A stretch of 64,000 nucleotides of DNA from Flavivirga jejuensis (GTDB taxonomy: Bacteria; Bacteroidota; Bacteroidia; Flavobacteriales; Flavobacteriaceae). Where the stretch lies: the NCBI RefSeq assembly GCF_030540765.1, contig NZ_JAUOEL010000004.1, forward strand, positions 62,001-126,000, given 5' to 3'. Positions 8,407-18,271 of the stretch are shown here, in pieces. Position 1 is the stretch's first letter. Every line of letters begins with the position of its first letter. The position numbers and the translations under genes are program-made. The notes beneath the pieces are model-generated. The model was not told the DNA's origin, ran no database searches, and saw only the letters and a list, made by a program, of their open reading frames with translations.

Positions 8407-10545
8407 TTAAAATTGAAACCCTTTGTATTTTTTTGAAATATTTAAATTCAATTGGTTTTTTTGTTGTTCCAAGTATTGGTAAAAAGTTTCAAACTTTTGC
8501 ATGTCGTCATAAGGCAATGCATAAAATGTTGCATGTATGTGTGCGGGTAGTAACTCCACGGCTTGTGATTTTATAAATTCTTTAAAACTATTATTTTGCA
8601 TGTCTGCTGTCCAATCTGGAAAAAATAGACTAATTGTAAAATGAGTGTTCTTTTTAACCAGAAAATTTTCTAACATGTAAAAACCCTTAGATTTATAATT
8701 TGTTTTTACAATTGTTTCGCAATAAGTCGTTATTACGTTTTTGGCTTTTGTTTTTGTTTTTCGTTTCCCCAGGTATAATTTAGTAGTATCAAGAAGTAAC
8801 CATATAACAAAATATTTTCTATCTTTTTCAATTTTGTAATACTTAGCTTGAGTGCCTTTTAACAAGATTTCTGTTATAGGGAAATTTTTTATATGCCTGT
8901 TCTTTTTAAGGAGATTAATTTTAAGTAGTTGTACAGGGATCGTTAAACTCCATAGCTCAAAATCTGGATAGCCTAAAAACAAGTGTAACCATTTACAGGC
9001 TATAGCTGTATTGGAAGTTCCCCATTGAGGTTTGTTTAAATTAGCACCAGCACTTCGGTTTGCAGTTAGTAAAGGTAAATCCTGTAAGCATTTTTCCTTG
9101 ACAGCAATTCTGGACAATAATTGATCTTTTATATTTTGTGTTTCAGTATACTTAGGGAATTTGATATTAAAGCGTGCTAACAAGTGGTCTAAAATAAGGT
9201 TTCGTTGATTTAGAGCTTCTTTTGATAATTCAGTATAGGGTTGCTGAGTTATTGCCGTATATGAATCTTCATAGATACTAAAGAAAGAGGACGTATTTGA
9301 AAGTTTTTTAGAAGCATTTTCTAAAAAGGTATTCATGATTTGCAAATAAGATTCTAATTGTTGACGCTGCTGTTGTTCTTCAATACTACTGTGTTTTGGT
9401 AAACTTTGATGGCCTAAACCAAAGATGTTAGGTAAGTCATAATTTATAGGTAGAAGGGAAGCGATATCCCTTTTTGTACCTACGAGTTCTTTTTTCGTTT
9501 TTTCTTGTAATTGTATCTCGTAGTTTCGATTTTGTCCTTGTTTTAACGAAGTCGTATGTAACTCTATTTGAGAACTGTCTGCTTCTAATTTTATTCCCCT
9601 TTGGAAACAATGCATTTTATGTTCTGTATCCGTTGCTATAAATTGAGGTAAAAAATAATCTAAGGGAATGGTCTCTGTATATGCCTTCCCATCTATATAT
9701 ACTTTAAAATTAGTTACTTTTAAAACGCCTTCATCAATTTGGAACAGTACCTGAGCGAGTTCTTCTATTTCAATATTTTTAGGGAATGCTTTCAACTGAT
9801 TTTTGTCAAAATGACCGTGGAGGGTTTTAGGACCATTATAGATTTCGTCAATAGGAATTCCTTTATCTAATAACTCTTCTTCTGTAAATCTTTTAAAAGT
9901 AGGATTTAGAAAGACTTCTTCTAAACGGTAAAAAAAAGCAGCAAGCATTTTATTAGGGACTGATTCGTTAGATAGTTGAATATCAGCATGTATATGAGCA
10001 TTTTTTCTATTTAGAAAAAGAATTTCTTGTACGTTTTCGCCAAGATTCCTATGACTAGCCATACAATCTTCAGCTTTTTGTATAATATCTTTTTTGTTAA
10101 ATTGTATTTGGTCATCAGCCAGCAGCCAAACTTTGTAACTTCCTGTAAACTGCTGCCTCTTATTTTTTATAGCTTCTACCCATACATTATTAACAATAGG
10201 TGCTAATTGATCTATTAATAATATTCTATAATCGGTTAAGGTAATAGGGTGGGTGGAAAAAATCTCTTGCTTTTCATAGAGGGCGTTTTCATGTAAATGA
10301 AACTTTTTATTGGGTACAGATTGTAAAATGTCTGTGATAGAAAAATTACTTTTATATCCCAATTCTGTGATGACATAACAGAGTGTTTCCAAAAGTATAA
10401 GTCCTGGATCATGGGCATTAAAATTAGTCCATAGGTGACCACATAATTGTTGTATATAATGAATACCTTCTTTTCGTAATTCAAAAAAACTGATACTAGG
10501 ATCGGTATTTTTTGTTCTTTTTATAAATTGAGTGTTAACTGGCAT
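8407..10545 (-). CDS. eCIS baseplate wedge protein, Afp12/gp6-like
   Basis: A 712-residue baseplate protein. The N-terminal segment holds the wedge signature WTNFNAHDPGLILLETLCYVITELGY (in parts at residues about 39-65), shared by the J/gp6-like proteins of phage tails and by Afp11/Afp12 of eCIS. In such particles two J-like paralogues dimerise into the wedge that links the hub with the sheath; the partner here is the 1194-residue protein at 29.4 kb. No signal peptide or membrane helix is seen. It is encoded in the leftward arm, far from its presumed partner, which is unusual compared with Afp, where the two are adjacent. Assignment as wedge is firm; Afp12 rather than Afp11 equivalence is inferred from size. 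Confidence 0.78.
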   Translation of the reverse strand: MPVNTQFIKRTKNTDPSISFFELRKEGIHYIQQLCGHLWTNFNAHDPGLILLETLCYVITELGYKSNFSITDILQSVPNKKFHLHENALYEKQEIFSTHPITLTDYRILLIDQLAPIVNNVWVEAIKNKRQQFTGSYKVWLLADDQIQFNKKDIIQKAEDCMASHRNLGENVQEILFLNRKNAHIHADIQLSNESVPNKMLAAFFYRLEEVFLNPTFKRFTEEELLDKGIPIDEIYNGPKTLHGHFDKNQLKAFPKNIEIEELAQVLFQIDEGVLKVTNFKVYIDGKAYTETIPLDYFLPQFIATDTEHKMHCFQRGIKLEADSSQIELHTTSLKQGQNRNYEIQLQEKTKKELVGTKRDIASLLPINYDLPNIFGLGHQSLPKHSSIEEQQQRQQLESYLQIMNTFLENASKKLSNTSSFFSIYEDSYTAITQQPYTELSKEALNQRNLILDHLLARFNIKFPKYTETQNIKDQLLSRIAVKEKCLQDLPLLTANRSAGANLNKPQWGTSNTAIACKWLHLFLGYPDFELWSLTIPVQLLKINLLKKNRHIKNFPITEILLKGTQAKYYKIEKDRKYFVIWLLLDTTKLYLGKRKTKTKAKNVITTYCETIVKTNYKSKGFYMLENFLVKKNTHFTISLFFPDWTADMQNNSFKEFIKSQAVELLPAHIHATFYALPYDDMQKFETFYQYLEQQKNQLNLNISKKYKGFQF

Positions 10546-10564
10546 TTTAATGTAGTTTAGAATG

Positions 10565-10735
10565 ATTTATTGGTCTCAAATGGAGTTAAAACTATGTACT
10601 TTAGTGTATGTCGCTTTCAGCTTCTAAAAACTTTTGACACGAATTTCACGAATTCACACAAATTCAGTTTTACCATATTTCACGAAACAGACTTTCAGTC
10701 TGCCAAAACGAACCTATGGACTTCCAGTCCATAGG
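10565..10735. repeat. Dispersed intergenic repeat, copy C (best preserved)
   Basis: The clearest copy of the five-member repeat. It ends exactly at the stop codon of the leftward membrane-protein gene. Read on the minus strand, two compact hairpins follow the stop: CCTATGGACT-GGA-AGTCCATAGG (10-bp stem) and CAGACT-GAA-AGTCTG (6-bp stem). These are REP-like and could protect or terminate the transcript. The rest holds the GTACTTTAGTGTATGTCGCT and CACGAATTC blocks shared with the other copies. Confidence 0.65.
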
Positions 10736-11029
10736 TTAGTCTTCTTCTTTTTCTTCTTCTTTGGGAATGGTTAAAAATAAGATGGCTCCACGAATAAGTC
10801 TAACAAGGTAAATGAAGACAAACCAGAATATAAACAAAACCAGATATACGCTATTGTTTTCCATACCTTGCCATTCTATCCTCTCACTTAGATTTATAGA
10901 AAATTCCTCAAGTATCAAAAAACTCAATAATGTAAATAGTATAGCGATAAAAAGACTTGCAAAAAACCAAAGAAATTCTTTAATAATAAATGCTTTAAAG
11001 CTGTCAAAAAATTCAAGTAATTTTTCCAT
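10736..11029 (-). CDS. Small two-helix membrane protein
   Basis: A 97-residue protein with two strong hydrophobic segments (residues about 19-41 and 60-82) and a highly acidic/basic tail (IPKEEEKEED). I do not recognise a family. The start chosen is the ATG whose first base is 11029, one base after the stop of the GH18-like gene upstream; a longer form starting at 11059 would overlap that gene by 29 bases. Tight coupling suggests that it works with the GH18-like protein, perhaps in the same membrane. It resembles small helper proteins in shape only. Confidence 0.6.
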   Translation of the reverse strand: MEKLLEFFDSFKAFIIKEFLWFFASLFIAILFTLLSFLILEEFSINLSERIEWQGMENNSVYLVLFIFWFVFIYLVRLIRGAILFLTIPKEEEKEED

Positions 11030-11030
11030 T

Positions 11031-13871
11031 TTAAGGTTTGTTTTTTTCAGATTCAACAATTCTTTTTCTAATAATGAAGGTGGTCATGATTCCAATAAAC
11101 CCTCCTAAAAGGAATAAAACTTCAGAACTGCTAATTAGATTTTTAAGTTTCAGAATAGAAATAATAGTCACTAAAAGCAAGATAATGAGACTAGCTTGAT
11201 AGAGTTTGTTGCTAAATATAATATCAACAACTTGTCCATTGGTTATTGCAAATGAAAAGCCTATAAATAAGATAACAAGCATAATAATTAACAGAGCAAT
11301 AATAGTATTACTGTTCAGATTTAAATCATTAAGGATATGTTTTACTTTAAATAATAACGTTTCTCCCGAATGCAATGGGGTTAATATCACTTCATTAGGA
11401 TCTTTTGCGAATTTTTGATTGAGTACGGTCCACAATTCATTATTTCCATGGTCATACCCTAAAGCCCATATGCCAACACCTCTCAGTTTTTTTTGATTAA
11501 TCCAATCACATTTTAGAGCAAAACTCTCTTCATTATCAAACCATAATTGTTTTATTTGATTATCGGATGGACTCGGAATGATATAATAAGCACTAGTACT
11601 TTCCATGTCAAGAATAGGTGCTTTTCTAAATTCCTTACGAATATTGCCATAGGTCCATTCTTTAATAAAACCTTCATTCTTTGCAGGGATTTTTATAGAT
11701 GCTGTTTTGGATTCTATGCCATAATAAGGGTAAGCTACAATAAGTTGTATAGGAGGGATGCCTCTCGAAAAATAAGTATTTACAGAATGTTCAATACTTA
11801 ACTTACCCCATTTCGTACTACTTTTTAAAGGTGCATTTGGCCCAGCTGTTTTACTATTTTTATAATGATAGTTGTACCCCATCATTACAAAATAATCTAC
11901 AAAATTAATAAGGGTTTTAAAGTCGTAAACATGATTGGGATCTAAAGCAGGAATAGCCATACTAAATTCAAGCCCTTCTCTTTGTAGTCTTTCAGACAGC
12001 AGAATTGTAAACTGGGTGAACTTTTCGCTTGATGCTTTGGGAATATTTTCAAAATTTATGTTTACACCATCTGCAGATCGTTTTTCGACTTGCTTTACGA
12101 CTTCGTTAATAAAATCTTTTTGGGCTTCTGGGTTATTTAAAAACGTTCTGTTATTATTTACACCAAAATTCGTTACTGTTAAATGAACTTTTGTCCCTTT
12201 AGCATGAGCAGAATCAACTACTTTTGTGGTAGCCCAATTGTGTATCGTTTTATATTGGCCTGTAGATGGGTTTAATTCATATGAAAAATATGCCAATGTT
12301 GTAAGAAGTTTAAAATTATAACTTTTATATTTTTCATCTGCCCAATGTGGATGCCAACCAAAGACTTCTTTTTTTAGGTTTTCGCCAAGCTGTATTGGGC
12401 TATCGTCTTTTTGAGAAGCTTCATTAAACGCATTTAGATCTGTTATTTTTTCAGATATTTTATCTATTTTTAAGTTTGTAGAGTCTTGTAAATTACGTTG
12501 TACGACCAAAAGACTATCTATTATAGATATGGATTTTTCTAAATCTTCCTGTTTTTGGGGTTCAATAGGATTGGGTTGAGGGTAAGCGAAGCTTTCTTCC
12601 AACAATTCCCAGAATTCAGTACTCCCATTGTCATACCCAAGAGACCATAATGCGACTCCTTTTAGCTCTTTATTTTTAATAAGTTGAAATTTTTCTTTTA
12701 AAGTCTCTCGGGTATCTATCCATACTTGATAGAATGCCTTCTTTTCAGTAGGAAAAGAGGTGAACATTGTATAGCTTAATGGATCTAATTGAAATTTATG
12801 ATTGTCTAAAAATGATTGTTTAGACCGAAGTGGAAAATATTTAATATGCTTACTTTTTAAGGAAGGTATTTCGGGTTTTTTTACTTGCCATTGCGTACCA
12901 AGATAGGGTAGAGAAACAATACATTTATTAGGAGGAACGCCTTGTTCCAAATAACTATCTATACTTGTTTCTAAAGCATGAAACCGCCAAGATTCATCAG
13001 CTAATAGAGGACTTAAAGGCCCAGCTTTTTTATTATGATCGGAAGCATAGCCATATCCAAGAATAATGAATAAATCAACGTTAGGACTTAAATTTGGAAT
13101 ATCGAATGTATTATTAATATAAACAGGGGGAAGCACTAAATTCAATACTAATTGTTCTTGATGTAATGCTGTAGCAAGTGTATTTATATATTGAGTAAAA
13201 AGAGAAGATGTTGCTGGAGTAATAGGATGCATGTCTATAGTTACACCGTGTGCCTTTCGGTATTTTAATAAATTTATAAGTGTGTGGATAGATTTTTCTT
13301 GCGCTTCATGATTGTTTAAAAACGCAGCATTGTCCTGTTTTCCGTAAGAACTCAATGTTAGAGAAACAGTACATTTATTTGATTTTGCTATGTCTATCAT
13401 AGGAGTTGTATTCCAATCGTGGATCGTTTTAAAATCTCCCGTTTCGGTATCTAATTCATAGTTGAAATACGATATATCAGAAAGAAGCTTATAAGTATAA
13501 TATTTATAGGCATCCTTAACCCAAAAAGGACTCCAACCTAAAACCGTGTATTTTAAACTATCTATAGTCGTTCTATAAGTAATGTCATGGAGCGATTGAA
13601 ATGTGTTCGTATTTTTTTTATAATATGCTAATTCAGATTCATGAAGTGTGTGTTTATTAATTTGTAGTCCTTCCTTTTTTTGTTTGGATTTTTTACTAAG
13701 TCCCAATCCAGTACCAACAATATTTATAATTTGATCTACAATCTTGGGTTTTTCTATGGTTACTTCTGGAGGTTTTGGAGGCTCTGGTGGCTCTTGTGAA
13801 TGGCAATATATACTTCCTAATAACAGGCCTACAAAAAACACTTTGGTTTTTATAAAATCACAGGTTCTCAT
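11031..13871 (-). CDS. Membrane-anchored tandem GH18-like protein
   Basis: A 946-residue exported protein. A signal peptide (residues 1-25) is followed by a proline-rich stretch, a first GH18-like barrel (about 105-430), a linker, a second barrel (about 498-830) and about three C-terminal membrane helices (roughly 855-935). GH18 enzymes cut beta-1,4-linked N-acetylhexosamine chains using the DGxDxDxE motif. In module 2 this reads DGVNINFE (601-608), keeping the catalytic Glu608 but with Asn for Asp. In module 1 it reads HGVTIDMH (208-215), lacking the acid, so it is probably inactive and may bind glycan. The neighbour order places it inside the eCIS locus. It may loosen the envelope or bind a glycan during particle release, but that is inference; a sporulation-type YaaH-like peptidoglycan role is equally possible. 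Confidence 0.75.
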   Translation of the reverse strand: MRTCDFIKTKVFFVGLLLGSIYCHSQEPPEPPKPPEVTIEKPKIVDQIINIVGTGLGLSKKSKQKKEGLQINKHTLHESELAYYKKNTNTFQSLHDITYRTTIDSLKYTVLGWSPFWVKDAYKYYTYKLLSDISYFNYELDTETGDFKTIHDWNTTPMIDIAKSNKCTVSLTLSSYGKQDNAAFLNNHEAQEKSIHTLINLLKYRKAHGVTIDMHPITPATSSLFTQYINTLATALHQEQLVLNLVLPPVYINNTFDIPNLSPNVDLFIILGYGYASDHNKKAGPLSPLLADESWRFHALETSIDSYLEQGVPPNKCIVSLPYLGTQWQVKKPEIPSLKSKHIKYFPLRSKQSFLDNHKFQLDPLSYTMFTSFPTEKKAFYQVWIDTRETLKEKFQLIKNKELKGVALWSLGYDNGSTEFWELLEESFAYPQPNPIEPQKQEDLEKSISIIDSLLVVQRNLQDSTNLKIDKISEKITDLNAFNEASQKDDSPIQLGENLKKEVFGWHPHWADEKYKSYNFKLLTTLAYFSYELNPSTGQYKTIHNWATTKVVDSAHAKGTKVHLTVTNFGVNNNRTFLNNPEAQKDFINEVVKQVEKRSADGVNINFENIPKASSEKFTQFTILLSERLQREGLEFSMAIPALDPNHVYDFKTLINFVDYFVMMGYNYHYKNSKTAGPNAPLKSSTKWGKLSIEHSVNTYFSRGIPPIQLIVAYPYYGIESKTASIKIPAKNEGFIKEWTYGNIRKEFRKAPILDMESTSAYYIIPSPSDNQIKQLWFDNEESFALKCDWINQKKLRGVGIWALGYDHGNNELWTVLNQKFAKDPNEVILTPLHSGETLLFKVKHILNDLNLNSNTIIALLIIMLVILFIGFSFAITNGQVVDIIFSNKLYQASLIILLLVTIISILKLKNLISSSEVLFLLGGFIGIMTTFIIRKRIVESEKNKP

Positions 13872-14011
13872 ATCTATTTTTATGTTTATTGAATGGGTAA
13901 AACTAGATAGTTTGTCTGCTATTTATAAGGGTATAACTATGTGATTATGTTATTTAGGTATTAGTACTGAACTACTAAAAAGCGCCATAAATACACTTGA
14001 AATAGTCAATA

Positions 14012-14749
14012 TTATCTAATGACTTTATAATGATCGAAAAAGGTGTTTTTATAAGCACGACCAAGGGTTATTGTTTGATTATTTTCTAATACGATTAAAT
14101 TATCTTTAGAATGAACTTCTTTTATTTTATTAGCATTTACAACATAATTTCTATGCACGCGTAAAAAAAAGCTAGGGAGTTGTTTGTGAAAATCGGTTAA
14201 GGTATATTGAGAGATGAAATTTGTTTTCAAAGTGATTATTTTACAATAACGACCTTCAACTTCAACAAAGGAAATATCTTTAGGGAGTATTTTATAAAAA
14301 ACACCATTCTTTTTAAAAAAATAGGGTACAGAGGAATTATCATTTAGAGCTGTATTATCTTCTATAGAACGATTATGTTTGTTTAATATTAACTGAATAG
14401 TATATACCAATTCTTTTTCATTGAAGGGCTTTAAAACGAAGCCATGTGGGTGGGTGACTTTTGCATTTTCAAAAATAGATCTTTCTGCATGTCCTGTTAA
14501 AAATAGAAAAGGAGTTACATTGCGTGTGCGCTTTAATAGTGTTTTAGCAAATGTAATACCATCTGGTTTTCCATTTAAGAAAATATCTATGATGATAAAA
14601 TCTATAGTTTGGGTATGGTAAATTTCTATAGCATCAACAATATTGTTACAAATCTTAACAATATTAAAGTGGTTTTCTTCTAGATATTCTTTTAGTATTA
14701 CGGCTTCAAAATCATCATCTTCTAATACCAAAACATTAATAATATGCAT
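14012..14749 (-). CDS. LytTR-family response regulator
   Basis: A 245-residue regulator. The receiver domain (about 3-120) has E10/D11/D12, phospho-acceptor D55 in FIIIDIF, the Thr in FLTGH and the Lys in VLKPF. The LytTR DNA-binding domain (about 145-243) shows FVEVEGRYCKI, LPSFFLRVHRNYVVN and ITLGRAYK. It lies 10 bases beyond the histidine kinase reading frame and is evidently its partner, but that kinase gene is frameshifted. It would bind direct repeats upstream of target promoters; the nearest candidate is the region before the GH18-like gene (13872-14011), where I see no clear repeat. Confidence 0.87.
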   Translation of the reverse strand: MHIINVLVLEDDDFEAVILKEYLEENHFNIVKICNNIVDAIEIYHTQTIDFIIIDIFLNGKPDGITFAKTLLKRTRNVTPFLFLTGHAERSIFENAKVTHPHGFVLKPFNEKELVYTIQLILNKHNRSIEDNTALNDNSSVPYFFKKNGVFYKILPKDISFVEVEGRYCKIITLKTNFISQYTLTDFHKQLPSFFLRVHRNYVVNANKIKEVHSKDNLIVLENNQTITLGRAYKNTFFDHYKVIR

Positions 14750-14759
14750 AATTGTGGGG

Positions 14760-16497
14760 TTATTTTAAAATAGAAATTATAGACGTCGTTCCTTTATTTT
14801 TTACGCTTAAAATCTTGAAACCCCCTCCAAGTTTTTTTATAAATGATTTGCAAAGACGGATGCCAAAACCAGTACTTCTTTTATCTGAAGTATCCATAAT
14901 ACTAGCATCTGTCGTATTATAATTGTTTAAAGCTTTTAATAGCTCTGGATCTATTCCTAGACCATTATCTTTAATCATAATTACTATTCGAAACTGATTT
15001 TCTATACATTTTACAGTAATACTGCCACTTTTAGGTGTAAATTTAAGAGCATTATCGAGTAAATTTCTAAATAGTATTTTAAGTATTACTGCATTTGTTT
15101 TTACAAAAATGTAATCAGAACATTCTACTTTTAATTGTATCGATTTATCAGTAATAATGATATTAAAAATTGAAATAGTCTGCTGTATAAGTTCATATAT
15201 ATTATGTAGTTCTTTTTGTATAGTCATATTATTACTTTGTAATCGGATCCAATACAATAAGTTATCCAACAACAAATAAGTTTTAGTAGCTGTGCTTTTA
15301 TTCTGTTTTAAGAAAAAAAACATTTTTTTATTTTCTTTTTTTTGAAAAGCTTCTATTAGCTTATTACTAATTGTTAAAATTTGATGCATTGGCGCACGTA
15401 AATCATGCCCAAGTACTGAAAATAATTCATTCTTAAAATTATTTGAATTTTGTAAATTATTTTTTTGTTTAGCTATAATCGTATTTTTATAATTTAACTT
15501 TATACTTAAATATCCAATACCTATAATCACGATACATAAAAATATAACTAGATATAAGTATTGACTCTTTTTTTTTGCTCTTCTTTTAATTTTTGATCAT
15601 TACTAATGGTTGCAATCTTTTTATCTTTTTGAGAAAGCCTCCATATTTTATCTCGATCCCAAATACTGTCTTTAATTTTTTCATAATCTTTTCTGTAAGA
15701 TAAAGCCATTGCATAGTTTTTTTTATTTTCTTCTATCACAGCCATATTTAGATAAGTATTTTGTAATATAACTAAATCATGGCTTTTTTTAGCATATTCT
15801 AAGGCCTCCTTAAAATATGGTAGCGCTAATGAGTCTTTATATTGTATATAATATAAATTGGCAATTTCTGTACATGAATATGCTAATTTTAAGGTGTCTT
15901 TATTTTCTTTATGTAAATAATAACTTTGTAATATATTCTTTTCAGCCTTTTTATACTTTTTTATAAAAGAATAAGCTATGCCAAGATTCATAAAATTATC
16001 ACTTTCATTTCCTGTCACAGTATATAAGTATAATGATTTCCATTTCTCTAAAATATTTATAGCCTTTTTATATTCTTTTTTATAAATATAAAGTTGTCCT
16101 AAAATGGAATATAATTCTGAAAGGCTATTTTGATTTGTTTCGATGCCCAGAGCAATTGCTTTATTGATGTGCTCTAAGGCCTGATCGTATAATTGCTTTT
16201 TATTGAAAATTCGCCCTTTTAAGCCATGCAAGATAAATAACTCTTTTTTTGATTTCTTACCTTCTTCTAATACTTTAGAAACATATATATATGAATTATC
16301 TAGCTGATTATTAGAATAGTAATGGTGAGAAAGATGAAAGGTGTTTTTTTTGTATTTCGAATATAAAGTGCTGTCAGCATGACATACAGGACATACATTT
16401 ATAATATCTTTTTTGAACTGATCTACCTTGTTTTGAGTAAAAATAAAAAAAGGAATAAAAAAAAAACAGAAAAAGGTTATACTTAAGAATCATCATA
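14760..16497 (-). pseudogene. TPR sensor histidine kinase split by two homopolymer frameshifts
   Basis: Three frames together encode one classical Bacteroidota TPR-type sensor kinase. The ATG with first base at 16497 starts a signal peptide (MMILKYNLFLFFF). A run of ten A (plus strand 16458-16467) shifts the frame, after which the text continues IPFFIFTQNKVDQF and into tetratricopeptide repeats (to about 15580). A second run of nine T (15568-15576) shifts the frame again, just before a membrane helix (QYLYLVIFLCIVIIGIGYL) and the kinase part. The kinase part has the H box LGHDLRAPMHQI, N box RNLLDNALKF, G1 DNGLGID and G2 TGFGIRLCKSF. Removing one base from the first run restores the signal peptide-TPR join. 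The breaks may be real decay, slippage-based switching or sequencing errors. The partner regulator follows at 14749. Confidence 0.75.
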
Positions 16498-16507
16498 ATA
16501 AAAAGAA

Positions 16508-17014
16508 TTAAACAGACGGATTTGAAGGTGTAGAAACTGTGCCTCTACTGGTTTCAGGGTCTAAATTTTCATCTCTTATTATTACTGCTTCAACTTGTAA
16601 AGCATTTTGAAATACAAAAGTATACTCAAATGTTATTAAGTAAAAACAAAATTTTGTTGAATCTGGTTTAGATTCATATACAATATTAAAATCTCTACAT
16701 ATAACCTTGCCATTTGGGTTTGTAGTAGGAATTAGAGTATTTACATTTGTATTGCCATTGTACTTTATATAAATATAATTTTCTATAATTTCAAGAGAAC
16801 TTGATGGCATTGTCACTACATCAAGACTGTAGGGTATATAGGATCCAACAGTTACTATATACTTGTTTTCTTCAAGGGTGTTTTCTACTTTTATTAATGG
16901 ATCATAAGGAGGTGTACCAATAATGCTTTCACTTAAGTCAAATTTTTCATGACAAATATATTTAAAATTAATGCCTGCAATCTCAATGATTGATCCGTTA
17001 TCTGGGTTTGCCAT
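16508..17014 (-). CDS. Hypothetical protein, beta-rich
   Basis: A 168-residue protein I do not recognise. It has no signal peptide or membrane helix, begins MANPDNGSIIEIAGINF, and is rich in alternating hydrophobic residues suggestive of beta strands (YIYIKYNG, FCFYLITFEYTFVF), with a Thr/Ser/Pro tail (GTVSTPSNPSV). It lies 10 bases upstream of the start of the split kinase gene and probably shares its transcript. The 336 bases upstream (17015-17350) separate it from the divergent NarL-type regulator and must hold promoters for both arms. It could be a small structural or secreted accessory protein; nothing in it shows which. Confidence 0.55.
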   Translation of the reverse strand: MANPDNGSIIEIAGINFKYICHEKFDLSESIIGTPPYDPLIKVENTLEENKYIVTVGSYIPYSLDVVTMPSSSLEIIENYIYIKYNGNTNVNTLIPTTNPNGKVICRDFNIVYESKPDSTKFCFYLITFEYTFVFQNALQVEAVIIRDENLDPETSRGTVSTPSNPSV

Positions 17015-17302
17015 ACAATTAGGGGTTGGGGTTAAAATCGATACAATATACTACTTTTTGAGTAAGAAAAATTGTTATTCTTTTTAGAATTTACTTACCA
17101 AGTTATAATTAAAGAGATTAAGTATAATTACCTAAACTTTAAACTTATTAATTATGAGATTTTTAAGATGTTTTCATTTTAAATAAGGGAAAAAAGATTT
17201 CGTTAAAAATGCATGCTACTGTTTATAACATTGATCGTGTTATTTGTATCATTTTTTTTACAGCTTAAGACATTTACTAAGTTTTTAGTTTTATTACAGA
17301 TT

Positions 17303-17310
17303 TACTTTTG
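17303..17310 (+). promoter_or_regulatory. Candidate -7 element before the NarL-type regulator
   Basis: TACTTTTG fits the Bacteroidota -7 consensus TAnnTTTG and lies 40 bases before the ATG at 17351. No TTG is present at the usual -33 distance, so support is weak. Confidence 0.3.
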
Positions 17311-17350
17311 AAAAGTTGTGATATAAAAATGACATCAAATCCAAAAGATT

Positions 17351-18046
17351 ATGAAAAAAATAGAGATAGGAGTTATAGACAACCAAACCCTATTTAGAAC
17401 AGGATTAGTAGAAATTTTAAATAATCATGCTAATTTCAAAGTCTTATTTGAAGTAGAAAATGGTATAACAATTCTAAATATATTAGAAATTCAAGTACCA
17501 GAAATAATTATTATAGATTTAAAGATCGAACCAGAGAATGGCATTCATTTAGTAGAATTAATTAGGAAAAAGCATCCCGATATTAAAATTATTGTACTAA
17601 CAACATTTTATAATACTTCTTTCATTAATTTAATGACAAGAGTAGGGATCAATGCATTTCTTTCAAAGCAAATTAGCCATAATGAGCTTTGCCATGCTAT
17701 TAATACGGTTTATCGAGAACGAATTTATCAAACAGAAGCCTATAAAGATATCCTATTATATTCGGAAGGTGCAGATATAAAAGCATTGCATTCAAGGTTT
17801 TTAGTACGAGAAAAATTATCAAAACGAGAGCTAGAAATCTTAAATCTGATATGCCATGAGTATACAAATCATGAAATCTCAAAAAAATTATTCCTTAGTA
17901 TAAGAACTGTAGAAGGACACCGTAATAATTTACTTTCTAAAACGGGGTCTAAAAATACTGTAGGTTTGGTATTGTATGCCATAATTTATAAACTGGTAGA
18001 AATAGACTATAAATTATTACAAATCTCGATGCAATCCCCTTTTTAA
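17351..18046 (+). CDS. NarL/LuxR-type response regulator, probable eCIS regulator
   Basis: A 231-residue regulator. The receiver domain has D10, phospho-acceptor D56 in IIIIDLKI, the Thr pair in VLTTF and the Lys in LSKQ. A C-terminal LuxR-type HTH (about 153-212) shows LSKRELEILNLIC, HEISKKLFLSIRTVEGHR and LLSKTG. No cognate kinase is adjacent on this strand; the only nearby kinase is the frameshifted one paired with the LytTR regulator. It stands at the divergence point of the two eCIS arms, 225 bases before the first structural gene, and is the best candidate for controlling them. That role is inferred from position only. Confidence 0.87.
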   Translation: MKKIEIGVIDNQTLFRTGLVEILNNHANFKVLFEVENGITILNILEIQVPEIIIIDLKIEPENGIHLVELIRKKHPDIKIIVLTTFYNTSFINLMTRVGINAFLSKQISHNELCHAINTVYRERIYQTEAYKDILLYSEGADIKALHSRFLVREKLSKRELEILNLICHEYTNHEISKKLFLSIRTVEGHRNNLLSKTGSKNTVGLVLYAIIYKLVEIDYKLLQISMQSPF

Positions 18047-18231
18047 TCAATAGAATGTGAATGTCTTTGCTCTGTATCGATTTGAGATGAGCAAGGCCTA
18101 AAAAAGAGGTAATAGGTTCAAAAAAGTCCCCTAAGTCTTATATCATTTATAGCTCATCTAAGCTTAAATGTAAAAATACGTTATTCGTAAAACCAAGTGT
18201 TAATACGCTTTCTCACCCTTCTGTTTTAAAA

Positions 18232-18239
18232 TAGTTTTG
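18232..18239 (+). promoter_or_regulatory. Candidate -7 element of the rightward eCIS arm
   Basis: TAGTTTTG matches TAnnTTTG and lies 32 bases before the ATG of the PAAR-like gene, giving a short leader. The -33 region has no clear TTG. The 225-bp gap (18047-18271) holds no gene. Confidence 0.4.
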
Positions 18240-18271
18240 ATCCCATAATATATTAATAAAACATTAAACTT

